Below, in pieces: positions 17,813 to 26,037 of a stretch of 64,000 nt of DNA (position 1 is its first letter; each line of letters starts with the position of its first letter). The position numbers and the translations under genes are program-made. Origin of the DNA: Actibacterium lipolyticum (GTDB lineage Bacteria; Pseudomonadota; Alphaproteobacteria; Rhodobacterales; Rhodobacteraceae); assembly GCF_900184935.1 (NCBI RefSeq), contig NZ_FXYE01000003.1:1-64000 (forward strand), read 5' to 3'. The notes beneath the pieces are model-generated. The model had not been told where the DNA came from and did not search any database. It worked only from the letters and a program-made list of their open reading frames with translations.

Positions 17813-18880
17813 TCAATTCGCCGAACGCCACATCCGGTAACGGCCCTGCCCGGTCACTTCGCGGATCAGCCCCCGCGTTTCCATCCAGGCAAGGTTGCGC
17901 TGAACGGCGGCACGGCTCGAGCTCGTCACTGCCTCGGCCATCGGAGCGGATACAAGGGGCCATTCGGTCAACACTGCGCGCAAGGCGCGCGGGGTCTTTC
18001 CCGAGAGTGGGATCATCTCGGTTTCTGCGCGCGCTGACCATGCCTCGATATCATCTAGGTGCCGCATTGCGGTCAAACATGCGGTCTCTATCCCTTCGAG
18101 CCAGCGCCACAGACGGTCAGCAGACGGGCCGCCAGAGCGCAGCCCCCCTGCCCCGCCCATGGCCAGAGGCGCAAAGACTACGCCGCTCCCCTCGCTGACC
18201 ACGATCCGTGCGGCCGTGACCGCCGCTTCCATCCTATCACCCTGTTGCCCGAGGCCCGCAAGGCTCCAGAGGTGAAACCCCATGCAGGCGCGCGTGATCG
18301 GGTGCAGGTCGGCGGCTTGCGCCATCAGGTCAAGCCAACCGCCCGCGCGATCCGCAAAGGGCTCGGCCTCATCTGCCATGTTCTCAGGATCGCGGCGGTC
18401 GAGGAAGGCAGACAGGTCCACCTCTGGGCCTGGCCCCCCTGTCAGACGACGTACCGCCCAACCGACACGCGCGAGTGCGGCGGTGTCGTCTTGCAAGCCG
18501 GAAATGCGCATGGAGATCCAGAGCGCCAGCCGATCCGGGCCGATGCGGTCACCCGCGAACCAGCTGAGGTCGGCAGCCTCGATCAGGGCAAGCCTGTGCC
18601 GCCATCCTTCCGGGCCGCGCTTCAGCCGGTCGTCCAGCGCGCCTACGCGACCGGCCACACAAGCAAGACGCGCGGCATGACCCGCCTCTGCTTTCCGCCA
18701 ATCGCCGAGGACAACGGCTTCACGCGGTTCGGCACGTGGTCCGGGCGGCAAATAATCTGGCTCCTCTTCCGTCGGACCGGGCAGGAACCAAAGATCGTCC
18801 TCGGACGACTGTTCCATTTCCTCAGCGTCTAGCAAGAGAGCATCAGTTTCATCATGAAATACGGGTGCTTGAGACTTCAT
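17813..18880 (-). CDS. DUF1612/RHE_PE00001-like helix-turn-helix protein
   Basis: The 355-residue protein ends with a helix-turn-helix region (about 305-350) that finishes VTGQGRYRMWRSAN, closely like the MTGRGRFRAW ending of the RHE_PE00001/DUF1612 family of rhizobial and roseobacter plasmids. The middle is helical, and the N-terminal 60 residues are acidic and Pro-rich. A DNA-binding regulatory role is likely but the target is unknown. The ATG at 18880 has no clear Shine-Dalgarno and abuts an 11-bp inverted repeat, so either it is autoregulated there or the true start is further in, for example Met22. It converges on the helicase gene, with 108 bp between them, and diverges from the recombinase gene. 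Confidence 0.65.
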   Translation of the reverse strand: MKSQAPVFHDETDALLLDAEEMEQSSEDDLWFLPGPTEEEPDYLPPGPRAEPREAVVLGDWRKAEAGHAARLACVAGRVGALDDRLKRGPEGWRHRLALIEAADLSWFAGDRIGPDRLALWISMRISGLQDDTAALARVGWAVRRLTGGPGPEVDLSAFLDRRDPENMADEAEPFADRAGGWLDLMAQAADLHPITRACMGFHLWSLAGLGQQGDRMEAAVTAARIVVSEGSGVVFAPLAMGGAGGLRSGGPSADRLWRWLEGIETACLTAMRHLDDIEAWSARAETEMIPLSGKTPRALRAVLTEWPLVSAPMAEAVTSSSRAAVQRNLAWMETRGLIREVTGQGRYRMWRSAN

Positions 18881-18908
18881 ATATGCAAAATACTGGAATT
18901 TTGCATAT
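18881..18908. promoter_or_regulatory. 11-bp perfect inverted repeat next to the DUF1612-like gene
   Basis: ATATGCAAAAT at 18881-18891 is repeated inverted as ATTTTGCATAT at 18898-18908 around the 6-bp spacer ACTGGA. It directly abuts the start codon of the minus-strand helix-turn-helix gene. Such placement fits an autoregulatory operator. It could instead be a recombination site of the serine recombinase encoded about 200 bp to the right. Confidence 0.6.
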
Positions 18909-19103
18909 TACCCAAGGGTTTTGTTGGAGTGCGCCCACGCTCCTTGTATAGCACGCGTAGGCGATGGTCAGCGAGGGCTCTCTCATCGCGCTCACTGTAT
19001 AGAAACCAAGGGGTTTCTGATGAGCAAAGTCCGAGAACACGGGCTTGCATTCGTTTACAAACGGTCGTTTAATAGCGATGTATGAAACTGCAAAAAGACT
19101 GTT

Positions 19104-20015
19104 TTGGTGCCCCTGATAGGTTACGCTCGGGTCTCGACCGAGGATCAGACCCCCCTGCCCCAGTCGCAGGCCCTGAAATCCGCGGGCTGCGCCGAGATCC
19201 ATGAAGAACAAGCCTCGGGCGGCAATCGTGCGCGGCCGGTGCTGGCGCGGGTGCTGGAACGCGTATCCAAGGGCGACACGCTGGTGGTCGTGCGGATTGA
19301 CCGCCTCGCGCGATCCCTGTCGCATCTGCTGGAGGTGATCGAGCGGCTGGAGGCCAAGGGTGCGTTCTTTCGTTCCATTCAGGACCCGATCGACACTGGA
19401 TCCCCCCAGGGCAAGTTCACGTTGCAGGTCTTGGGCGCTGCGGCCGAGTTCGAGCGTGCCCTGATCCGGGAACGCACCAAGGCCGGCCTTGCCAGCGCAC
19501 GCACAAAGGGCCACGTGGGCGGGAACCCTGGGCTGCGGGCCAAAGACCCTGCCGCTCTTCGCAAGGTGCGGCTCGCGCGGCAAGACGGCTACATGGAGCG
19601 GCTGAACGAGACGGCTCAAGACTGGGTGCCCCAAGTGCGCCGGTTGCGCCCCGACTTGGCCTGGGAAGACGTTGTGCGCATCATCAACGGCCCCCTGCCC
19701 GAGGCGCGTCGCTGGACCCAAAGCCGTCTCTTGCGCGCTGTGAAGGCCTATGTCCGCGACGGCTTCCTGCCTGCCGAGGTGCTGGCCCGCGCCGGGCGCC
19801 GCGAAACCGACGACCGCCTGCCCGCAATTATTGCTGGCATCAAGGGCGCAGATCCCGACATCACGCTTCAAGCGATCTGTGAACGGCTGGAATCTATGCG
19901 CGAACGCACGCCTCGTGGCCGAACAAGATGGCAGCCGTCTTCGGTGAAAATGCTGTTGGAGCGGGCGGAACGACTTGGCCTCATGCCGTACGAATCGAGC
20001 CAAGATCAGATGTAG
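19104..20015 (+). CDS. Serine recombinase (resolvase/invertase family)
   Basis: The N-terminal catalytic domain (about 1-140) has the nucleophile motif YARVSTEDQ with Ser11, the arginine motif VVRIDRLARS with Arg64, Arg67 and Arg70, and the core helix sequence LGAAAEFERALIRERT. The C-terminal half is longer than the small helix-turn-helix of Tn3 resolvases and includes ITLQAICERLESM and RWQPSSVKMLLERAERLGL, which resemble DNA-binding repeats. An upstream in-frame stop at 19083 limits the start to TTG 19104 or GTG 19107, so an unusual start codon must be used. It lies between the DUF1612-like gene and repABC and probably resolves plasmid multimers, or acted in acquisition of the neighbouring island. 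Confidence 0.85.
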   Translation: MVPLIGYARVSTEDQTPLPQSQALKSAGCAEIHEEQASGGNRARPVLARVLERVSKGDTLVVVRIDRLARSLSHLLEVIERLEAKGAFFRSIQDPIDTGSPQGKFTLQVLGAAAEFERALIRERTKAGLASARTKGHVGGNPGLRAKDPAALRKVRLARQDGYMERLNETAQDWVPQVRRLRPDLAWEDVVRIINGPLPEARRWTQSRLLRAVKAYVRDGFLPAEVLARAGRRETDDRLPAIIAGIKGADPDITLQAICERLESMRERTPRGRTRWQPSSVKMLLERAERLGLMPYESSQDQM

Positions 20016-20189
20016 CTTCTGACCCGAATCCAAAAAATCTCACTGGGAGAAAACTCCGCAGGAGGCATAAAGTGCCAATAGTTGCTTGGGGTTAGCTGCT
20101 AATGTGCCAACTCAACAGAGTAGCGGCTCGATTCGGTTAGATCTGCATTTAATATATCTATATCAATGACTTGCTGAGTTTTTTATACG

Positions 20190-20209
20190 ACAACACCTAT
20201 AGGTGTTGT
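20190..20209. promoter_or_regulatory. 20-bp perfect palindrome upstream of repA
   Basis: ACAACACCTATAGGTGTTGT reads identically on both strands. It lies 148 bp before the repA start, in the position where repABC plasmids carry RepA operators or parS copies. Its sequence differs from the palindromes after repC, so the two probably bind different proteins, RepA here and RepB there. Confidence 0.7.
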
Positions 20210-20215
20210 GGATAA
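20207..20215 (-). promoter_or_regulatory. Consensus DnaA box
   Basis: TGTGGATAA on the plus strand is TTATCCACA on the minus strand, a perfect consensus DnaA box. It overlaps the right end of the 20-bp palindrome by three bases and follows an AT-rich tract. This suggests that host DnaA acts at this control region, possibly in competition with the palindrome-binding protein. Confidence 0.6.
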
Positions 20216-20270
20216 CTTTCACACTACATTTAGATTCTTCTTGCCGGACTCACTGGATCGTGGCATTCCC

Positions 20271-20315
20271 ATTCTGACGGCAAAACGCGTCAGACACGCT
20301 GTACACCGTCAGAAT
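20271..20315. promoter_or_regulatory. Spaced 10-bp inverted repeat before repA
   Basis: ATTCTGACGG at 20271-20280 is repeated inverted as CCGTCAGAAT at 20306-20315, with 25 bp between. The distance to the repA start (41 bp) places it over the leader or promoter, so it may be a RepA operator or form a stem-loop in the repA leader. Confidence 0.5.
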
Positions 20316-20356
20316 GACTAAGAGCCTCAACAGAGGCCGAGAGTAGGCGGCAGGAC

Positions 20357-21556
20357 ATGGATGATCGTAACATTGGATACACGCAAGGCATAGGCTCTTC
20401 CGATATCGGAGCATTTGCCGACAATCTGGCTGAGTCTTTGGATCGCCAGATGAAGATCGCTTTCGAACCCGAAGAACGAAAGTCCCTACGCCGCTTCAGT
20501 TCCACCGAAGTCGCCGGCCTCCTGCGCGTAAGCACATCTAACCTGCGCAACCGGCACAAGGACGGCAGCTTCCCGGAAGTGCATACAGACAACCGCGGAC
20601 ACCGGTTCTACACAGCCCAAGAGATTGATGAGTTGCGCGATGTTCTTGGACGCACTGGAAAGAACGCAGAAAGCTACCGCCCAGGTCGACGTGATGGCGA
20701 TCGTCTCCAGGTGATATCCGTCGTTAACTTCAAAGGCGGTTCATCAAAGACTACTGCAACGATTCATCTTGCGCAAAGGTATGCCTTGCGCGGTTACCGC
20801 GTGCTGGTCCTAGACCTCGATCCGCAAGCAAGTTTGACCACGTTTTTCGGCTTTCGGCCCGAGCTTGAGTTCGCCGATGGCGGCACAATCTATGATGCTT
20901 TGAGATATGAGGACCAAGTTCCTCTCTCGAACGTCATCCAAAAGACCTACTTCCATAAGCTCGACATGGTGCCCGCCGGTTTGATGCTCTCGGAGTACGA
21001 AACCGAGACCGCAAACGCTCTCGCCCGTCGCGTACAACCCATCTTTGCAGAGCGCCTCGCCTTGGCGCTTGAAGAGGTTGAGGCAAACTACGACATCGTC
21101 CTGATCGACTGCCCGCCTCAGCTTGGGTTTCTAACCCTAACTGCGCTGGCAGCCTCGACGGGACTTTTGGTTACCGTGGTACCTGGCATGCTTGACATCG
21201 CATCCATGAGCCAATTCCTGAAGCTTGCTTCAGAAACGGTCAAGGCGGTGGAGGAAGCCATCGGTCGGCGTGTCACATGGGATTTTGTCAAGTTCCTGAT
21301 TACCAGATATGAACCGTCGGACGGTCCGCAGACCCAAATGGCAGGCTACCTGAGATCAATTCTGGCAGGTCAGGTCATGACAGAGCCGATGCTGAAGTCT
21401 ACGGCGATCTCCGACGCGGGGATGACCCAGCAGACCGTCTACGAAGTCGATCCAAGCCAATTCATCAGAAAGACAATTGATCGCGCCCTGACCAGCGTGA
21501 ATGGCGTTGGCGATGAGCTAGAGCAGACGATCCAAATGGCATGGGGGCGTCGCTAA
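20357..21556 (+). CDS. repA: Plasmid partition ATPase RepA
   Basis: This 399-residue ParA-family ATPase carries the deviant Walker A KGGSSKTT at 126-133, preceded by VISVVNF, and the Walker A' stretch VLVLDLDPQASLT. Walker B is IVLIDCPPQLGF. An N-terminal MerR-like helix-turn-helix (about 45-95, FSSTEVAGLLRVSTSNLRNR) is typical of RepABC RepA and of autorepressing ParA proteins. With RepB it segregates the plasmid and represses the repABC operon. The repB start overlaps its stop by one base (TAATG). Strong operator-like palindromes lie just upstream. Confidence 0.95.
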   Translation: MDDRNIGYTQGIGSSDIGAFADNLAESLDRQMKIAFEPEERKSLRRFSSTEVAGLLRVSTSNLRNRHKDGSFPEVHTDNRGHRFYTAQEIDELRDVLGRTGKNAESYRPGRRDGDRLQVISVVNFKGGSSKTTATIHLAQRYALRGYRVLVLDLDPQASLTTFFGFRPELEFADGGTIYDALRYEDQVPLSNVIQKTYFHKLDMVPAGLMLSEYETETANALARRVQPIFAERLALALEEVEANYDIVLIDCPPQLGFLTLTALAASTGLLVTVVPGMLDIASMSQFLKLASETVKAVEEAIGRRVTWDFVKFLITRYEPSDGPQTQMAGYLRSILAGQVMTEPMLKSTAISDAGMTQQTVYEVDPSQFIRKTIDRALTSVNGVGDELEQTIQMAWGRR

Positions 21557-22524
21557 TGGCCCGAAACATCTTCAACCAGCCTCCAAGGAATGAGACGGAG
21601 AGCGGAGCCCCCTCCCCTACCCCGCCAAAAGCGGCAAAGCTGCCGGGATCTGTTGGAGGATTGCGCGACTCTTTGCGCGAGATCACAGCAAACTCGATTC
21701 GCGATATCGAACCCGATCAGATTGACATGGATGGGCTGCGGGATCGGTTGGTGCTGGAAGATTCCAGTATCGATGAGTTGGCCGAGAGCATTCGCAAGCA
21801 TGGCCAACAAGTGCCCATCATGGTCCGTCCATCAGCCCAACCGGACAGATACCGCATCATCTACGGCCGCCGCAGGCTTGCGGCGATCCGTAAGGTCGGT
21901 GGAACGGTCAAGGCAATTGTTCGAACCTTGGACGATGACGCATCTCTGATCGCTCAAGGCCAGGAGAACAACCTCAGGCTTGATCCGTCTTTTATAGAAA
22001 AGTCTCTTTTTATCAAAGAGATGCAAGAATCCGGGTACAAACCCGGCGTCATTCAAGATGCTCTAGGTCTGACCCGGCAAGGCGTATCCAACCACAGGGT
22101 CGTCATAGAACAACTGCCAGACGGTCTTGTTCAACTCATCGGGCCAGCACATGGGATCGGACGACGGCAGTGGGGTGAGCTAGCTGCCTTATCGGTGAAG
22201 GTAGATTTGGTGGACATCGCCAAAGAGGCGCTCACCGCCCTGCCCGACGACACTCCTAGCTCCGAAAAGTTCCAAGCGGTCTATTCGGCTTGCTCGAGCA
22301 AAGCCCGTAGCGACAAGAAGCCGCCCAATCGTGGGCTGACTTCGGTCATCAATGATGAGAACGGCAGTTCATTGGGCACGCTGACAATCGATGAGAAGGC
22401 GATCGCTCTCAAGGTCACCAAGAAGGACAATCCAGAATTCGGCCAATGGCTCGAAGAACACGCGGAAGCTGCGCTTTTGCAACTCTTCGTACAGTGGCGG
22501 AATGAGAGAGGCTCTGGGTCCTAA
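21556..22524 (+). CDS. repB: Plasmid partition protein RepB
   Basis: The 322-residue ParB-family protein has the ParB N-terminal domain (about 55-150, with RLVLEDSSIDELAESIRKHG and the box YRIIYGRRRLAA) and a central helix-turn-helix (PGVIQDALGLTRQGVSNHR, about 160-180). It binds parS centromere sites and works with RepA. I chose ATG 21556, which overlaps the repA stop and gives the usual RepB-type MARN start; an upstream ATG at 21541 is less likely. Two identical palindromes after repC are the probable target. A small hairpin spans its stop codon (22514-22529). Confidence 0.93.
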   Translation: MARNIFNQPPRNETESGAPSPTPPKAAKLPGSVGGLRDSLREITANSIRDIEPDQIDMDGLRDRLVLEDSSIDELAESIRKHGQQVPIMVRPSAQPDRYRIIYGRRRLAAIRKVGGTVKAIVRTLDDDASLIAQGQENNLRLDPSFIEKSLFIKEMQESGYKPGVIQDALGLTRQGVSNHRVVIEQLPDGLVQLIGPAHGIGRRQWGELAALSVKVDLVDIAKEALTALPDDTPSSEKFQAVYSACSSKARSDKKPPNRGLTSVINDENGSSLGTLTIDEKAIALKVTKKDNPEFGQWLEEHAEAALLQLFVQWRNERGSGS

Positions 22525-22762
22525 CCCAGGCCACACAGAGCAACACGAGCAGAGGAGAAAAGCGAAGACCCGAAAGAAAAGAGCCCCCCAAAGTTTCCCC
22601 TGGAGAGCCCTCATCATCTGATTAGCATCTTTGATGTAGCAACCTCCAGCATACCGGTCAAGAGTCACCGATTCGGTGGACTGATATTTTTTGCCTTTTT
22701 CCGCGAAAATTCGAGGAAAGAGACGGGGAAGTTGTGGGCCGAACGGTCGTCGTGAACAAGCC
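22525..22762 (-). ncRNA. Expected incompatibility antisense RNA locus between repB and repC
   Basis: In known repABC plasmids the repB-repC gap encodes a short counter-transcribed RNA on the opposite strand that blocks repC expression. This 238-bp gap has no protein gene and contains an attenuator-like hairpin on the plus strand at 22663-22692. The antisense RNA itself and its ends cannot be defined from sequence alone, so the call rests on position and family knowledge. Confidence 0.45.
22663..22692 (+). terminator. Attenuator-like terminator before repC
   Basis: AGTCACCG is followed by a 3-nt loop (ATT) and CGGTG-G-ACT, making an 8-bp stem with one bulge, and then a run of six T residues at 22687-22692. 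It is 71 bp before repC. In repABC systems such a hairpin terminates the message when the antisense RNA is bound, so copy number is probably set here. Confidence 0.6.
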
Positions 22763-23818
22763 ATGGCATTTACAAAACTCTCGATCGAAGCCGCAGGTGC
22801 TGATGCAACCCGCGGCTCATTTCCCCCATCTGAAACCGACGTCTGGACCATCTTCAGAGCCCTGAGAGATGCACGCAGCGTGTTTGGTCTACGTCCTGGC
22901 CACATACAGACACTTCAAGCAATGCTCAGTTTTCTGAAACCTGGCCATGGCGAAACGGTTTTTGCGTCTAACAATTCACTTTGCCAGCGCGTTGGCGGAA
23001 TCGACGAACGGACACTCCGGAGGCACATCAACCGCTTCGTTGAACTCGGATTCATCAAGCGCAATGACAGCTCGAACCGAAAGCGCTACCGCGTTCGCTC
23101 ATCCGGCGGGGAGTGCATCAGTTATGGATTGTCTCTCACCCCCCTGCTCCAACGTGCGAGCGAGCTTATAGCCATCGCGCAAGAGATGGAGAATAACCGG
23201 CGAGATCGGATATTTGTCCGCAAACAGATCCTTACAAAGCTCGCCCATTTGGAAGAGCACGATCCTAGCAACGCATTCATCAACCACGCACGGAAAGCTC
23301 TACGCAGGAAGCTGAGCCTCCCCGAATACCACGCTCTGCTCGCCAATACAGATGCAGAATGCCAGAGTTTGTCTACCCCGGATGACCCGCCTGAAACTAT
23401 GGAATTGCCCGCCAATGACGGACAAACTGTCCGGCATCAATCTAAGTCTGAAGAAGAAAAAAAAGATTTAGATAGCAACATAGGCGATGAGGCCCTGAAA
23501 CCAGACTTGCTGACCTCAGTCTGCGATCAGGCGACATCGTTCTCCACAGAGAGACTTAGAAACTGGTTGGACATTGAAAACCATGCTCGAACACTTGCAC
23601 CCATGATGGGCATTCACCCAGAAACTTTCGAGAAAGCCAAGAATGCTGTAGGAGCTCAGAAAGCGTCATGCGCGATCTTTATCATGCTACAACTTGGAAA
23701 ACGCATCAGGGATTTTGGGGCGTATTTTCACAGTATCACCCTGGGTCAAAGGCAAAACCAATTTGATCCATTAGCTTTGATCAAGCGACTGTCCGAAACC
23801 AATGAGCGAACTGTCTAA
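22763..23818 (+). CDS. repC: Replication initiator RepC
   Basis: The 351-residue protein matches RepABC-type RepC. The N-terminal domain includes SETDVWTIFRALRDAR, LRPGHIQTLQAMLSF and the winged helix SNNSLCQRVGGIDERTLRRHINRFVELGFIKRNDS. The C-terminal half ends with KNAVGAQKASCAIFIMLQL, as in this family. It starts replication at an origin usually located inside repC. An AT-rich, A-tract-bearing segment within the gene (about 23440-23485, encoding a Glu/Lys run) is the likely origin. The ATG at 22763 is the start that fits the family, although I see no strong ribosome site, in keeping with tight control by the attenuator. Confidence 0.92.
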   Translation: MAFTKLSIEAAGADATRGSFPPSETDVWTIFRALRDARSVFGLRPGHIQTLQAMLSFLKPGHGETVFASNNSLCQRVGGIDERTLRRHINRFVELGFIKRNDSSNRKRYRVRSSGGECISYGLSLTPLLQRASELIAIAQEMENNRRDRIFVRKQILTKLAHLEEHDPSNAFINHARKALRRKLSLPEYHALLANTDAECQSLSTPDDPPETMELPANDGQTVRHQSKSEEEKKDLDSNIGDEALKPDLLTSVCDQATSFSTERLRNWLDIENHARTLAPMMGIHPETFEKAKNAVGAQKASCAIFIMLQLGKRIRDFGAYFHSITLGQRQNQFDPLALIKRLSETNERTV

Positions 23819-23819
23819 T

Positions 23820-23835
23820 GTCCACCGCGGTGGAC
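23820..23835. promoter_or_regulatory. Probable parS centromere site, copy 1
   Basis: GTCCACCGCGGTGGAC is a perfect 16-bp palindrome beginning two bases after the repC stop. An identical copy lies 109 bp further on. Replicon-specific palindromes of this size next to repABC genes are known RepB-binding parS sites in Rhodobacterales plasmids. Confidence 0.75.
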
Positions 23836-23928
23836 TTCGAACGAGAAGCGGCGCTTGTGGCAACCAAAACTGTCCAAACGCACCTGGCGGCGCGTGGTGG
23901 TTCTTCAGTTTATCTCAGACCAGCAGAT

Positions 23929-23944
23929 GTCCACCGCGGTGGAC
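23929..23944. promoter_or_regulatory. Probable parS centromere site, copy 2
   Basis: This is a second exact copy of the palindrome at 23820-23835, in the non-coding gap between repC and the Fic gene. The identity extends two bases to the left (AT). Paired copies strengthen the reading as a RepB-binding centromere rather than a chance palindrome. Confidence 0.75.
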
Positions 23945-24030
23945 AAGTAACGCACGAGCGAACCTTGATGCAAATCTCGCCGCCCATGGAAGAAATCGGC
24001 GGCCAGGCATCAAAACCTAAATCCCTAAAG

Positions 24031-25233
24031 TTATTGTGGGAGGTCACCATCTCCAAAGAGGTTTGGAAAGAGCCGCTCTCGATAATCCAACGGAAACGCC
24101 AACCGAACTGGTGTCTTCGGCGAGGCGGAAGTCAGGTATCCGGCGGCGGTCAATTTACTCAGCGTGTTGCGAGCAGTACGCTCGGACGTCTTGAGCACTA
24201 TCTGCGCGTCGCCTCGTTCCAGTGCGCCATGCCGAAGAACCGCCGAGATTAGTTCCGGTGCTCGCTTGTCATCGATGGTATCTGCAACAAGACGACGATA
24301 CCGTTGGTCCAATCCGCCGAGATCGAACAATCTTGCTGAGAAGGTGATCTGGTCGAGCGTCACCTTTAGGAACCATTCACTGAACGTCTTCAGTGCCGCT
24401 TCTGACAGGTTCCCACGCCCGTCGCGGTCTCCGCGGCGAGGACTGTCGGCCAGATCCATCATCCGTTTGTACTCGCCCCGATCGGTTAGTCCGCGGGCCA
24501 GCCCTCGCGATACGGACCAGAGCCCCTGGCCACCGATCCCCGCTGTGAGGGCCATGGCATGAGACATCAGTCTGCTGACACGGCCGTTACCATCCGGGAA
24601 AGGGTGGATGTAGTTGAGCCGGTGATGTGCAGAGGCGATCGCGATGATCCGTCCGCTCGAAGACCGCGCCGCAATCTGAAATCGTTTGTCGAAATGGTCC
24701 ATGAATGCCGCGACCCGCGACGAAGAAGGAGGTAGGTGGCGCCCGACTGCAACTTCCCGATCGTCATCCTGGCGCATGCGTCCTGGAACGATGGGCTCTT
24801 GTGTGCCGTCGGGATGTTCGATGACCCGAAACTCATCAGGCATCTCATCGTAGAAGCTCTTATGGACCCAAGTCAGGAATTCGACAGATGTGGGGCGGGG
24901 CAGGGTGCCTATGCGATGCATCTCATCGATGGCCCGTTGAACGATGACGTGCGCCCGGGCCTCAAGGGCGAGAGGGCGGGTTTCTTCCTCTAGCACGGCG
25001 CCAGCCAGCGCCCTTTCGATGTCGCGGGGGCGCGTGTTGTGTCCTTCGATCAGGTTGGAGTAGTAGCAGTTCATCACACGGACGAGATCGGCAAGTTCGG
25101 CTGCGCTGTCAGGATGCAACCCTTGTCCCAGCCCGGTGGCTTCCCTCTGGATGTCGACCGAAAGGTCTGCCAGTTCTGTAGGAATATGCTCCTCGAAGAA
25201 GCAGGGTTCGATCCTGGCGGGTGTTTCCAGCAT
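24031..25233 (-). CDS. fic: Fic-family protein AMP-transferase, class II type
   Basis: The protein has the Fic catalytic loop HPFPDGNGR at residues 210-218 (numbered from the ATG at 25233). Upstream is the inhibitory-helix motif SNLIEG at about 59-64, which fits (S/T)xxxE(G/N). It is therefore a class II Fic protein that carries its own N-terminal inhibitor. A C-terminal winged helix (about 330-380, SERTARNTLSKLTAAGYL) suggests DNA binding. Such proteins usually AMPylate host proteins or regulate their own genes. The frame is open to 25296, but the ATG at 25233 gives the usual N-terminus (MLETPARIEPCFFEEHIP). It lies alone between the parS sites and the 25.5-kb block, in the opposite direction to both. 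Confidence 0.88.
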   Translation of the reverse strand: MLETPARIEPCFFEEHIPTELADLSVDIQREATGLGQGLHPDSAAELADLVRVMNCYYSNLIEGHNTRPRDIERALAGAVLEEETRPLALEARAHVIVQRAIDEMHRIGTLPRPTSVEFLTWVHKSFYDEMPDEFRVIEHPDGTQEPIVPGRMRQDDDREVAVGRHLPPSSSRVAAFMDHFDKRFQIAARSSSGRIIAIASAHHRLNYIHPFPDGNGRVSRLMSHAMALTAGIGGQGLWSVSRGLARGLTDRGEYKRMMDLADSPRRGDRDGRGNLSEAALKTFSEWFLKVTLDQITFSARLFDLGGLDQRYRRLVADTIDDKRAPELISAVLRHGALERGDAQIVLKTSERTARNTLSKLTAAGYLTSASPKTPVRLAFPLDYRERLFPNLFGDGDLPQ

Positions 25234-25526
25234 TTTGCCGATCTTCCATGTTTGCAAAGTAATTGAAAAATAAACACATTTCGTACTTTCAAGCAAGGTT
25301 TTGCCGATATGCGTTGCCGATCTTGGTTGTCGATCTAGAATTGCTGTATGAAATCAATGGTTTCGGCAGATGTGCAGGGCCCTTCGGTTTTGTTGTGTGC
25401 CCAAAGGGGCCGGGAAAAAGAGAAAGTGTTCTTCGGGTTTTGTGACTGACGGATGAGGGCCTTTGGGGTCCCTCAGATGGGTCCGGGCCGGGTTCCGGTC
25501 TGCCGTTCCTGATGAAGGGCATTCCC

Positions 25527-25997
25527 ATGCAAACAGGTGTCTTGCGCGTGTTGCGCGCCACCGCTGCCTCGTGGTGGCGACACAAGGAACTACGCCGAAC
25601 CGGCCAGACGGGGCAGGCACAACGGCTCGAGCGCGAGACTGTCCTGCGTGATCTCGGGTATCTGAAGCAGGCGGCGACAGTACCGGACGCGCATGTGATC
25701 TGCGGAGAGGACGGAACATTCCTCCATCTCGGTTGCACCATCGTGTCCACCTTCGCGCCGATCGAGCGCTTTCCCTTGGCCACTCTTGCGGTCGCACGAG
25801 GGACCCCGTTCATCGATATCCGACCCGTCACCGATGTCATCGCCTTCGCAAACTTGCCGCGGGTGGCGCGGGACGGATCGGGCGACCCTGAACCTTCGGG
25901 TTCCGGCAAGTCCGTCTCGCTGACCACCTACATCGACATGGTCGAAGTGCTCGGCGCCAAGATCGCCAACGATCCGCGGTCCCATCAGTCAGCCTGA
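25527..25997 (+). CDS. Plasmid protein of unknown function (156 aa)
   Basis: I do not recognise this protein. It is a 156-residue soluble protein with a basic N-terminal helix (RVLRATAASWWRHKELRR) and a middle part with alternating hydrophobic residues (HVICGEDGTFLHLGCTIVSTF). The ATG at 25527 has the leader AAGGGCATTCCC just before it. That matches the AAGGA...CCC leaders of the next genes, so I prefer it over the ATG at 25512. It precedes ardC by 40 bp and is probably co-transcribed with it. Confidence 0.6.
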   Translation: MQTGVLRVLRATAASWWRHKELRRTGQTGQAQRLERETVLRDLGYLKQAATVPDAHVICGEDGTFLHLGCTIVSTFAPIERFPLATLAVARGTPFIDIRPVTDVIAFANLPRVARDGSGDPEPSGSGKSVSLTTYIDMVEVLGAKIANDPRSHQSA

Positions 25998-26037
25998 TCA
26001 CCATTTCCTCTCACCAAAACTCGAAAGGAGGCCAGCC

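Larger units (their letters stand above)
20016..20356. promoter_or_regulatory. repABC upstream control region
   Basis: No gene is seen in these 341 bases. An AT-rich stretch (about 20148-20190) is followed by a 20-bp palindrome, an overlapping DnaA box and a spaced 10-bp inverted repeat, each listed separately. This matches the usual site of the repABC promoter and RepA/RepB operators, and it may take part in replication initiation. Confidence 0.65.

Noticed and set aside
23100-23500. AT-rich tract in repC as a separate regulatory gene
   Set aside because: It is in frame within repC and is better explained as the internal origin typical of repABC.
23818-24252. 144-residue open frame starting at the repC stop
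   Set aside because: It contains both parS-like palindromes and overlaps the end of the Fic gene; the protein has no family-like sequence.
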